Part shown: positions 36,422 through 47,396 of the stretch, piece after piece
Layout of the letters: every line of letters begins with the position of its first letter
Numbering within the stretch: the first letter of the stretch is position 1
Assembly: GCF_000499845.2 (NCBI RefSeq)
Contig: NC_023750.2
Location: 34,834,699-34,898,698 of the forward strand
Source: Phaseolus vulgaris
Taxonomy: Eukaryota; Streptophyta; Magnoliopsida; Fabales; Fabaceae
Reading direction: 5' to 3'
Length of the DNA: 64,000 nucleotides
Position numbers and translations under genes: made by a program
Notes under the pieces: generated by a model
Seen by the model: only the letters and a program-made list of their open reading frames with translations
Database searches by the model: none
Told to the model about the DNA's origin: nothing

Positions 36422-38270
36422 CAAAAGGTGGAGAGAAACTTCATAGCCAGGTGTGATATGGACATTATTTCTCCTAATTTATTTAGGGAGGATCTATCAA
36501 GTAGGATGTTATACGATGTGTTAGGCGTCCATGATAAGGTATGAAATTTTTATAGTTATGTTATTAAGGGATCTTTCCAAAAACATGGTGTACAAATTGA
36601 TGTATCCCTTGGTGTCTACCATTTCCCCTGAGAAACCAACAATCTTCTCTTCATAGGGGTGGATGTCAGACTCGAAGATCTGTCTCTTCTTGAAATTTTT
36701 CCAACAGAGAATGTCCACGGAACTACTTTGGTAGACAAGGGTCTCAATGATCGCGAAATGTTCCACTTCCACTATAATGACCATGAGGTCGTCCTGAAAG
36801 GGTTCAATTGCTTTAAAATCAACGTTGATGAAGGTGATGGAAGGCATTCTTCATCTATATTGTGTTGTGACAACATTGAAGGATTGTACCACCCAGAGAT
36901 GTCGTCTTCGGTTTGAGGTAAAGGGTCCTCTAACGGTGAACCCTCCTATGATCGTATTGATGACCCTTGGTACTGGGACATCTCGATCTCTCTCAAGTGA
37001 GGTTTCCTCGACCTTTCCTCCTCTCGCTGATACTAGGTGCGGCAATAATTTTCATTTTGGCCCTGATCTAGAGATCGATTTCATGGTTAGCATTCAGTGT
37101 CTTTTACAATTTCTTCAAATGGATAAGTAGGATCAAATCTTCAATTTTTTCCTTCAGTGTCTAGCCTTCTTCGGTCTTATGCCCCTAAATTATGATGATA
37201 TATGCATTGTTTTCGGGTACCGATATTTGATGGTGTCAACACCTTCCTGGATGTCGAGATGAGTTTGTCATTCATTACCCTCCTCTAAGATACAATACTA
37301 GTAAACATTCAGAGGTGTATATTTTGTGAATTTGGGCAATTTGAGCTCTCTTACCTTGGGAGAATTCAGGGGTCTAGAGAACTTGTTGGCCTCTTTGTTC
37401 TCGGGAAGCAACCTAGCCCTAGCTACATAAATTTTGCAACCCTTTGCCACAACTCATCTAGGTTAGTTGTAGGATTCTTTCATAAGCTCTTTGTGAGTGG
37501 CCCCAACCTTAGTGTTGTGACCATGTGGTGTAGTGTTACCTTGGGACTTAGGTTTCGGATGTTCATGGTCACCTTTTTAAACCTTTCCATGAATGTTCAA
37601 AGTGATTTATTCTTCTCTTGGCGAATGTTGAGTGGTGCGATTTAGGTGATGAGATTGGCTTGTAGAAAATTGAGTTTTGAACATCGCAGCCAAGGTGTCA
37701 AAACAACCAATTGACAACGGGGAGAGTCGGATGAACCATTTGAGGGCTCCCCTTCAAAGAAGTGGGGAAAACTTGGCATGTGACTGCGTCTTCAATTGTG
37801 TACAAACTCATATGAGAAACATAGACGTCAATGTATTCGTTTGGGTTTGTGGTTTTGTCATATTGGTATATGGTCAGTCCTTTCTAGCTCGGGGGAAGTT
37901 GAGCCTCCATTATATTGTTGACAAAATGGTGTCGATGTGTTCCTCCAACTGTTCCCATGGTGTGGGTCAAAGTGTTTAGCTTGGAGTCAGCTTTTTGGCT
38001 GCCAGTTTCCAGGGGTCGGGTCAAGCTGATGAAAAAGTTACTAGAATTACCTTGAGGGGATGATTTTAATCAGAATCATTTTCGAGAGGTGCATATGACC
38101 CCTAAACCATCTTTCTTCTCATCTTCTCATTCCTTTGTTGAGAGTTTGGATCTCTTCTTCGTTTCTTCGCTTCATTAAAGCCATCTCGTTCTGAAGGGTC
38201 AAGAGTAAGGATACATGATTATTCTCTATTGCTCTCTATGCTCATTAGTCATATTTCTCGTAGTTACCAT
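36422..38270 (-). pseudogene. Tat/Ogre-like gag-protease, right piece of split copy 1
   Basis: Minus-strand coding region, heavily decayed. The gag ATG is at 38270 (MVTTRNMTNEHREQ, matching MVSTRNNANHDRLAKEQ of copy 2). Further in: gag core (ALKWFIRLSPLSIGCFDTLA near 37710), the linker signature VPRVINTIIGGFTVRGPF near 36960, and protease (VYQSSSVDILCWKNFKK, HPYEEKIVGFSGE, GYINLYTMF) at 36521-36850. Many stops and frameshifts. It continues at 30271-30150 across element N. Lineage assigned from the gag/linker/protease pattern. Confidence 0.75.
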
Positions 38271-39893
38271 AAATTCTTCAACATCCTTGACCCCACGGTG
38301 AACATTAATTGTTCTTGTATGGGTCGTGAAGGTCACATCCTAATTGTTGTGTATGCTCTTTGGCCTTCCAGATGTTAGTCTCTTATAATGCCTAGTCGTC
38401 GGTCTTGGTCCAAGGAGGGAGGTTACTTGCAAAAGGTTCTTCAAAACTCAAGTTAGTGCTTGGTATTCAGTAGTTGACAGTAATGAATGTTACTAAATAT
38501 GTACATTTGTCTTGTCTTGGAACATGTATTTATAGGGGTCTCCGTACTGGTGGACCTAGTTTGACACGAATTACCAAGTTAATCTTAATATTAAGGAGGG
38601 ATTTCATATAAATAAATTATTCTTAATTAGTCAACTTAAGTGATGGTTCAATTTGATTTTTCGAGATATACTTAGTTCTAGAAAGGTCTTGGTTATAGAT
38701 ATCGACTAGTCATAAAGAATATGAGACAAGTTTTATAAAAAGTTTAAATGTATAATAACATCTATGAAATGTTTTCTAATGTTTAATTGTTTTTGTTATA
38801 AGAGAACAATATTGGTTAAAAGAATGACAACATTTTAAAAAAATGTTTAAAATGCGTGACAATATTTAAAAAATTTAAAACAGTTAAGCTAGAAAATAAA
38901 CTTGGTAACAACGAGGACATTGTGTTTACTTTCGATTTCATATAAGAATCAAAAGTATGGTTATTTCCCATTTAAATTTTTCTAATAAAAACTAAATGTA
39001 AACCTCTTAAATTATCAAGGTTGGATCCACCTAGATAACTTACTTTAATAAAAACAAACTCAAGCATAGTAAAAAAAAGCATAGTAAAAAATAATAATTT
39101 AGATTTATTATTAATTAATTACACAAACATAAAAAAGCATAGTTAAAAAAATAATCTATATTTATTATTAATTAATTACACAACCATAAAAGTTCACATT
39201 TATATCCTCTATAGATCTACTTTTTAACCTATCTTTTGATTTATTTAATTACGCTGACAAATTCCCTACTTCTATAAATTGAATTCATAATATATTGTGC
39301 TACTTTTGTAAAATGCTTCTTGAAAGATGATACAGAATAAAGAAAAGTTGTCTTAACAATAAAATTCCACAATCATAAAAATCTTTGCTGACTACAATTA
39401 ATAAGCCTATAAAGTGTTAATACACTTTAATTTTAAGAGGGTTTTTTTATTAGGGGTTATAATAACCTCCACTAAAAACATACTTACCATAGGTTAAAAA
39501 TATTTCTTAGAAGTTTCTGCAGCTTTTTTAATAAATTGCAGGAAATTCTTTTATTCCCTTTTATTTTTCAGGAGAGGAGTCCTAATTCATTTTTTGTAGG
39601 CTATGAAAAAATATCCATCTCTGTTTTTTTTTCAAGAGAGGAGACCTAATGCATTTTTGAAAGCTCTGCAAGCTCCAACCCTAGAAAGCTCTCCATTTCT
39701 CTGCTACAAGCTCTCCATCTCTACCAGTCCATCTCTACTTTCTCCTATTTTCATTTTTTCCGTTTAGTTTTTTTTTATATTTTTATTTTGAAATCGAAAT
39801 CACCGTGTGTTTCTTGGGTTGGTCTCTGCTAAAAGAACTATCCGATTGATTTCTCTTTTCTTTGTTTCATTGTGGAGTTGATTTTCACTGTAG
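38271..39893. other. Leader/LTR remnant of Tat copy 1, then AT-rich spacer
   Basis: 38271-38600 is probably gag leader and LTR of the minus-strand Tat-like copy; TGTATTTATAGGGG near 38530 could be part of it, but no LTR border is clear. 39070-39190 holds a ~60-base direct duplication (AAGCATAGTTAAAAAA, ATTTATTATTAATTAATTAC). 39570-39660 has two related AGAGGAGNCCTAAT stretches. No gene. Confidence 0.4.
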
Positions 39894-40240
39894 GTGATCT
39901 GAAGGAGGTCAATGAAGTGGTTGCTAAGTACAAGGTACAACCATTGTTGTTGCTCTTATTTTTCCTGACTTTTTTTGTAATGAAATGTGTACAAGCATGT
40001 TTATGTTTACATATTGATGTATGCATCTTTCAAGGTTTGATTGATTTTACTGCGCCCATGATCTTGAGGAATTACTTTGCAAAACTTTAATGCGAGAAAT
40101 GAGAGAATATATTGTTGCAATTAGTGTTATTAAAACTAAAGAAACACTATTGCATCACATATTTTTGGGAAAACACAATTACAACATTGTTGATTATGGA
40201 GCTTGCAAAAAACACCATCAAGATCATGTTACATATTAAA
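39894..40240 (+). pseudogene. Exon-like fragments, unrecognised
   Basis: A 41-base stretch (39894-39934) flanked by AG and GT encodes DLKEVNEVVAKYK in phase 2; a second stretch follows an AG near 40035 (LIDFTAPMILRNYFAKL, stop). Another frame at about 40090-40240 starts MREMREYIVAISVIK. They look like pieces of a captured or decayed gene, preceded by a CT-rich 5' UTR-like region (39660-39840). Identity unknown. Confidence 0.25.
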
Positions 40241-40643
40241 TTTTAATTTGTAGTTCCATCGATCTTGTATCTGCTTCTTAATCTTAAAACACTAATAAAA
40301 ACCAACTTGAATCCAAAATATTAAAGTGTAGAAATAGGTTTTAGTGTGACACATGCTTTTATTCTCTAAGTGAGAAGGAGCATTAGAAAGGGCATTACTG
40401 TAAGAATTATGAATTGTGTCAATTAATTCATTTGAGGCATTCTTGATAGTGTACCACATGATTCTCATTAGATAACTTGTATTTGGGTACCATACTTTTT
40501 AGGTTATTTTTTAGGTTAAGAGATATGAATCATCTAGCTACAACTGGACTACGATGAAATATTTGTCCAACTTATTTTGTTTCTTATTAAGGAATCTTGC
40601 TAGTTCCAGTTAATTGTCATGTCTCAAACCCCAATTACACCTA

Positions 40644-41328
40644 TGATAAGTGCCTAATTTAAGTAATATTTCATATGAAAACATAGGCACTTATGAGTAT
40701 TTATTGCTAAAATATATATAAAATAATCTCTAATTTATGAATTTATACCTTTTTACATATTTTATGATCTTTATTTGAATAAGAACATTGTATTCCCAAA
40801 TTTGGTTTTAATTTCAGGTTTTTAGGGAAGAATGGTGATGACTGAGCTAAAGAGGAATAATATGAGCTAAAAGGAGAAAGTTGGAAGGCCCTAGAACGCA
40901 CAAAAGCACAGAAAGTCCAAATCAGCATTAGAGCATCTCGCTCAAGCGAACTATATCTCGCTTCAGCGAGAGAGTGCTAGAAACATTGGGTCATTTTATG
41001 TTTTAATCAACAAGCCCATTAGCGCGACGCAAGAATCCACTTAACCCTAGAAAATTAGGTTAAATAGGGGGCTTGAGGCTCAACCCTAGTGTGTCAGATT
41101 GAGAGGAAAACACCATTGAGTGAATTGTAACCCAATTGGGAGAATAAAAGGTGTTAGAAGATGTGTGGCTAATTCTACCCTTAGGGATTGGGAGTAATAT
41201 GTTTGAGCTCTTATGTATTGAGGTGATATTTAAATATGATATAATATTATGTTCTTGATTGATTATTGGTATTGTTGTTTTATTTCTAACTCTTGATCTA
41301 GAATCTTAAATCTGACTGAAAGGTATAG
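40644..41328 (+). repeat. 5' LTR (3'-truncated) of the old gypsy element
   Basis: Begins TGATAAGTGCC and soon shows the inverted partner CATAGGCACTTATG. Homology with the right LTR stops at ~41328, where the internal region follows directly, so the last ~470 bases of this LTR were lost. It includes two adjacent hairpins at 40936-40972. Confidence 0.65.
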
Positions 41329-42728
41329 ATGAAGATTTTAACAAAAAGCTGGATGACTTCTTATGAAGTGTTGATTGAGAAAATATATGGTTTTATCTTT
41401 CTAATTTTCTTTTCTTTTTAGTTATTTGAATTTTGTTTTATTTTTCTGTTTATGTTTTGCATTTTTATTTTTCGATTATTTTGTTTATTTGCTTAGTTTT
41501 TTTTCTTTGCTTATTTTGTAGTTTGACTAAATTTGTTGTTTTGTTAGTTTTATGTCTCGAATTATTTTTCTTGAATAAATTTCAGTTTTAATTTGTTTGT
41601 TTTCTAGAATAAAAAAACTAGAATATTAATTTTGAATTGTGGAAAAAAAGAATTTGTTTTTAAATATTAAATAGTGAGATGAATTGGACACGGGTTAAAA
41701 AAGAAAATATGATTGAATCCCTATTCAAATGTATTTGAAATTGTAATACATGAAAATTTAACAAGATGATTAGTTAGGACGGAGAATGAAAAAACAAAAA
41801 GGAATGAGGTCAATTAAACCAAGTGAGTGTGTGAACCTTAAACAGGTTTGAGAGTTTTACTGATGAAATGAAAATTGTGTTGCTTAATTTTTATTTTTGT
41901 TACATCATAAAAGAACATAAAAGAACATGAAGATGATTGAGGCATTGTGTTAATTAGGAACCCTGGGTCAAATAGCCAACCTTGATCTTATTATAATTCA
42001 ATTTTTTTTATATATATCCCCTTGAGCCAAGAATTTTTTTTTGGAATTATTGCACCCTAAACCTTTAATGATATATTTTCCTATCCTTTGACATGTTTAA
42101 GGAAGGAGAACATAATGCAATAAATATAGAAAAGAGAATGGTTGGTTTTAAATTTTGAAAGCTCAAAAAGTTGAAAATAGGAAGAATCTATTCCTATTAA
42201 TTATTGAAAAAAAAAAAAAAATTCATGTTGAAAATCATGTAAGAAAAAATATAAAGAAAATGAGGAAAAGTGTGAAGTCAAAAGAAAATGGTGATTAGAT
42301 AACACATATTGTTATAATTGGATTGTAGGTATGTTCTTCTTCTTTAAGATGTGCATTTTGTTATCTGAAAAAACCAATATGTTTTGGAAGCCCAACCTCA
42401 TTACAATCCTAGAAAAGACCTCAAAATTCATGTTTCTAATATGTTTGTAATTTGAAGATGAAAAGAAAAGCAACTGTAATTTGTTATGATTCAGTGAAAG
42501 TAGAGAGAAACACTTACCTGTGAGCATATGAGAAGAAAATCCTTGATGAATTGTCATTTATTTGTTTTGATTTGATCTTGGAAGTTGATTGTGTTTATAT
42601 TTTTCTATATTTGAATTTGGAAGCATCATAAGTTTCTAACTTGATTTGTTGTTTAGTGAATTAAGTTGTTTGATATTTAAATTCATTTACTTTACTTGAG
42701 GACAAACAAGATTCTAAGTTGGGGAGAG
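41329..42728 (+). other. 3' untranslated region of the old gypsy element
   Basis: Non-coding, AT-rich, ends with a polypurine tract just before the right LTR. No gag, pol or PBS recognised. Confidence 0.5.
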
Positions 42729-42735
42729 GGATAAG

Positions 42736-43186
42736 TGATATGAATCCAAATAGACATGACAATAAAATTGGGAATTTAGGGTTATGGAACGGAATAAATT
42801 CAAAACAGTAACAATAAAAACCTGGATAAAGGAAGGCGCCACAAACAAAGTTTGATAAGCCTAAGGATGATCGCCACAAGAATTAATGGATTCTTGATAA
42901 GATCGCAAGATACAGGAAAAAACCCTAGCAGAGAAACACTCTCTAAAATTATAAAAAATATTCGTCCCCATAATCTGAGTTCCAATAGTGTATAAATTAC
43001 AAAGGTCTTTTCTTGTTTGTAAGAAAATAAGACAATACTACAATCCTTATATTTCAAGAATGATCATTGTCCCAGTGGTTAGGTTGATACTTTGTACTTG
43101 GTCCTGAGTTCAAATCCTAACTCCAAATAAAATAATAATATTTCAATCTTGTTGTGCGTGGCCCTTGGGCTTGGATGTCCGCATCA
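42736..43186 (-). repeat. LTR A (3' LTR of E1)
   Basis: 451 bases, TGATATGAATCC...GTCCGCATCA on plus. Near-identical to LTRs B, C and D apart from indels. Contains Pol III-type A and B boxes on the plus strand, at 43068-43078 and 43107-43117. Confidence 0.93.
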
Positions 43187-45722
43187 TTCCCTCCCTCTTC
43201 ATCACCTGGCAATAAAACAGAAATGTTAGGCATAGTTAACAAATATATTGGAGTTAAAGGATTTAATCCATACAAAATTTCAAATGGATCACAATTCAAT
43301 GTGCTGTCAACAACCATATTGTAAGCAAACTCAACATGATGTAAACATAATTCTTGGATAGCCATCACTTTTCATAATCTACATAAACTCCTTTGGTACT
43401 TACCACAAAACACAAGAACGCAATTTGTTCAGTACAAAATTTGCATTTATCAAGATTAGCATACAACTTTTCTTTTCTAAGAACATTCAAAACAGCACAC
43501 AAATGTTCCTCATGTAATTCCAAACTAGTGCTATAGATCAAGATGTCATCAAAATACACCACATCAAATTTGCCCAAAAATTCTCTCAAAACATGGTTCA
43601 TTAATCTCATAAAAGTGCTTGAGGCATTTGTTAGCCCAAATAGCAACACACGCCAGTCATACAATCCATATTTTGATGTAAAGACAGTTTTCCATTCATT
43701 CTCATTCCTAATCCTAATTTGATGGCAACCACTTCTTAAGTCAATTTTTGAAAATATACAACCACCATACAATTCATCCATTAAATCATCTAACCTGGGA
43801 ATATGGTGTTTATACGTAATGGTAATGTTATTGAGTGCTCTGCAATCTGTGCACATCTTCCAATAACCATCATTTTTAGGCACCAAAATTACTGGAACAA
43901 CACATGGGCTCATGGTCTCTTGTACCCATCCTTTGTTCATCAATTCTTCAACTTGAGTTTGGATTTCCTGCAAAACAGAATCAACACTAGGAAGAAAATT
44001 AATTTGGTTAGAATGGTCAGCAACCAAAGTGTTGTCTTTGCAATAAGGTAAATAAAGAGGTTTGCTAGAAAGTAGCAACTTCTTCACTTCATTCACTTTC
44101 AATAATCCACTCATTTTTCTCTCATGTGTTTCTCTCTTTGTAAGTGTTTCACTCTTGCTCTGTTTAGGTGTTTCACTCATCTCTCTTTTCTCTTGGACTC
44201 TCTTTTCTCTCAATTTGATTTTATCCTCACACACCTCTCTAGGAGATAAGGGTTTGAGAATGATCTTCTTATTATTCTGCATGAAAGAGATTTTATTGGT
44301 GAAACCATCATGAATAGCCTTGGTGTCAAACTGTCACGGCCTCCCTAACAAAATGTGAGTTGTCTCCATTGGAACCACATCACACAAGACATTGTCATTA
44401 TATTGTCCTATGGATAGGTTCACCTCCACTTGTTTACTCACTGTCATCTCTCCATCTTCACTAAGCCATTGAAGCTTGTATGGCCTTGGGTGCGGTTTTG
44501 TCTCCAAATTCAATTTGGTAACTAGTCGTGAGCTAGCTACATTGGTGCAACTTCCTCCATCAACTATGAGTGAACATATTTTCCCTTGAATGGAACATCT
44601 AGTATGGAAAATATTTTCCCTTTGGGTTTGGTCCAAAGCTTGCATTTTGCTTCCCATAAGCCTTCGAATCATCAACAAATCATCCTCCAATGTATCCAAC
44701 TCCACCTCTACCTCTTCCTTCTCTTCTTCACTTGAAGGTTCACTGGCTATTTGTGTCTTTGCTAAACTGATCATATTCTTTTTTGTTGGACATTCTGAAG
44801 CATAATGACCTCTTCCCAAGCATTTGAAACATTTTACCTCACTTGTTTTCCTTTTAGGTGGTGAGTTACTATATCTATGAGGTGACTTCCCACTTGAAGA
44901 TGTGACTGAACTTGAGGGAACTCCTTTATCCTTCATCGCCTTATCCTTCCAATTGAAATTTTTATTATTGTTAGAACTCCTCATGATTCCCTTCCTCTTG
45001 AGTTGTTGTTCTACTTGGTTAGCCTTGTGCAACAACTCTTTCATGTCAATATACTCTTGCAGCTTCACAACATCCCTAATATCACAATTCAATCCATTCA
45101 AAAATCTTGCCATGATTGCTTCATTTTCTTCATTCTTTCCAACTCTAAGCATGGTCACCTCCATCTCTTTAAAGTACTCTTCCACACTTTTATTTCCTTG
45201 AGTCATTCTCTGGAGTTTGAGTTGCAACTCCCTATTGTAGCTTGCTGGAATATATCTCTTCCTCATAATCCTTTTCATTTCTGTCCAAGATTCTACCATG
45301 GGTTCTTCATATCTAGTTCTGTCCCTTTGGTATTTATTCCACCAAGTTAAAGCATAAGCTGAAAATTCAGCTGCTGCCAACTTCATCTTCTGCTCCTCAT
45401 TGTACTCATTGCAAGCAAACACATGCTCCACTTTAACTTCCCACTCCAAGTAAGCATCAGGATCACTTTTCCCATTGAATGTGGGAATATTTAATTTTAT
45501 TCCATCAATTCTCAGTGTTCTTTGTTCTCCATCATTTTCTCTTCTCCTCCTCCTATCTCCTCCTCTATTTTCTGGATTTACTTGTTGTGCTTGCTCCATT
45601 TGATCCAACCTCTCATGGAGTCCATCACTTTGTTGTTTCATTATCCTTTCCAAGTGTTGTGTTAAGGCTTGCATCTGTAGTTGAGACAGTCCACTATCTG
45701 ACGGTTCCCCTGCCATGCTCAA
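43187..45722 (-). pseudogene. E1 gag-protease-RT polyprotein, disabled
   Basis: ATG at 45722. In order: an N-terminal coil; Retrotrans_gag (codons ~70-240, YLEWEVKVEHVFACNE, RKRYIPASYNREL); CCHC knuckle CFKCLGRGHYASEC at ~297; acidic linker; protease SLIVDGGSC at ~384; then RT with VILVPKNDGYWKMCTDCRAL, FSKIDLRSGCHQIRI and the catalytic VVYFDDILIYS. After the RT end (VDYEK) the sequence jumps to an integrase C-terminal piece (HVEFAYNMVVDS). Breaks: TGA at 44334-44336 where relatives have TGG, and a one-base loss near 43370 at the junction. RNase H and integrase core are absent; the integrase tail is shorter than in E2. Confidence 0.92.
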
Positions 45723-46252
45723 GTAAACAGATTACATATAACAATAAGTTTGGGCCTCACACCACTTTCTCACGTGTTTACACTCAACACTCGTGTTTCA
45801 CACAATAAGGCTTTTTTTCTAATGATCACACTGCCTTTTACCACTCTTTCTCTACTTAAGGTTCTTACTTGAATCAAGCAATCAATGCAGAATCACTTTC
45901 AAAAGTAGCAATCAGAATCAATTAAAAATAATAGTAAAGAACAAAATAGTGAAGAACAATTTCACTATCAAAAAACAAGCAAGACAATTAAAAAAAAAAA
46001 CAGCAAGCAAAAACAATATATAGAGAAAATAAAATATGTAGACAGGACACTTTTAGACCTTTTAACAAACACCAAGTATGCACTGAATAAGAACTATTTT
46101 TGTTTTTCTGTTTTCCTCTTGTTTTTTTTTTTTGTATTTCTGTTTTCTTCTTCTTCTTCCTTTTTTTTTTCTCTTCTTTTCTTTTTTTCTATTTCTTCTT
46201 TTTTTTCTTTCTGTTTCTGCTTTTTTTAAAAAAAATAACAAAATAAAAAAAA

Positions 46253-46312
46253 TGAACAGTACCGTGAACAGTGACGTGAACAATACCGTGAACAGTGTCG
46301 TGAACAGTAATG
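46253..46312. repeat. 12-base tandem repeat in the E1 leader
   Basis: Five copies of GTGAACAGTRNC-like units between gag and PBS; E2 has a single copy at 60961-60971. The adjoining 46095-46225 is a T/C-rich tract of similar instability. Confidence 0.85.
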
Positions 46313-46378
46313 AGGGGAAAAAAAATTTTCAAGATGCACAATTATATTATGACTCAAACTTTTGCTCTGAATGCCAAC

Positions 46379-46768
46379 TGATATGAATCCAAATAGACAT
46401 GACAATAAAATTGGGAATTTAGGGTTACGGAACGGAATAAATTAAATTCAAAACAGTAACAATAAAAACCTGGATAAAGGAAGGCGCCACAAACAAAGTT
46501 TGATAAGCCTAAGGATGATCGCCACAAGAATTAGTGGATTCTTGATAAGATCGCAAGATACAGGGAAAAACCCTAGCAGAGAAACACTCTCTAAAATTAT
46601 AAAAAATATTCGTCCCCCTAATCTGAGTTCCAATAGTGTATAAATTACAAAGGTCTTTTTTTGTTTGTAAGAAAATAAGACAATACTACAATCCTTATAT
46701 TTCAAGAATTATCATTGTCCCAGTGGTGGTTAGGTTGATACTCTGTACTTGGTCCTGAGTTCAAATTC
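46379..46768 (-). repeat. LTR B (5' LTR of E1, truncated)
   Basis: Matches LTR A up to TTGGTCCTGAGTTCAAAT, then switches at ~46765-46772 into right-LTR sequence of the old gypsy element. A small microhomology (TTCTAC) sits at the switch. Confidence 0.85.
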
Positions 46769-47396
46769 TACACTTAGGGATTGGGAGTAATCTGTTTGAA
46801 CTCTTATGTATTGAGGTGATATTTAAATATGATATAATATTTTGTTCTTGATTGATTATTGAAATTTTTGTTTTGTTTCTAACTTTTGATCTAGAATCTT
46901 AAATCTGACTAAAAGGTATTTTCAGGGTTCTGACCTAAATAACAATATTTAACGAATTTGAGTAATAGAAATAAACTTGAAATGTTAATTCCTATTAACG
47001 TCTGAGTGTGATTCTAAGTTGTTTTTTATAAATATGCGAGAAATTTATATTTAGGAAACATTCTTAAGAATTTTATATGCGAGAAATTGATATAAATGAA
47101 TTTTCTACAGGCATCAATTTGAATCAAAGAACTTAATATTAACATGCTAATCAAAATACATGAGAGTGATAAAGATGAAACTTAATCCCTATTTTTCCAA
47201 TTGAAGAAATTACTCTTTGATTTGTTTTCTTGTTAATTTTTGTCATTATAACAATTTTCAAACCAACTTTTTATTGTTCTGTTTTATATTTAGCGAATAT
47301 TGTACTTGATAATTCAATTATTTTTTGTGGGATCGAGATTCGTTCTTAGGGACAAATTATTACTTTTGACAACACAGTTGTCATAAAAAGTAATCA
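46769..47396 (+). repeat. 3' LTR (5'-truncated) of the old gypsy element
   Basis: Starts where LTR B is cut; its first ~150 bases match 41173-41328. Ends ATCA at 47396, directly before the second half of the split transposase exon. Confidence 0.65.

Larger units (their letters stand above)
42736..46768 (-). mobile_element. E1: internally deleted gypsy-type LTR element
   Basis: Minus-strand element. LTR A (42736-43186) is its 3' LTR and LTR B (46379-~46768) its 5' LTR, cut off at the outer side. PBS of Met-tRNA type at ~46362-46378, purine tract (CCTCCCTC on plus) at 43187-43200. Gag-protease-RT follow in one frame; RNase H and most of integrase are deleted. Inserted next to ATAAG inside the right LTR of the old gypsy element; the right target duplication was lost together with the LTR B tail. 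Confidence 0.9.
40644..47396 (+). mobile_element. Old Ty3/gypsy-type LTR element with coding region deleted
   Basis: The left LTR starts TGATAAGTGCCTAATTTAAG at 40644; the right LTR ends GTAATCA at 47396. Flanks ACCTA (40639-40643) and ACCTC (47397-47401) fit a 5-base target duplication with one change. Left LTR 41173-41328 matches 46770-46920 in the right LTR. Between them only a ~1.4-kb 3' untranslated region is left (41329-42728), ending in ACTTGAGGACAAACAAG and a GGGGAGAGGG purine tract. No gag or pol. E1 lies 7 bases into the right LTR. Confidence 0.75.

Noticed and set aside
43068..43117. A functional tRNA gene in LTR A
   Set aside because: A and B boxes are present, but the T-arm and acceptor stem do not pair; at most a SINE-like remnant.
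44062..45808. Plus-strand frames across E1 (and 58634-60640 across E2)
   Set aside because: Antisense shadows of the gag-pol frames, conserved only because E1 and E2 are related.
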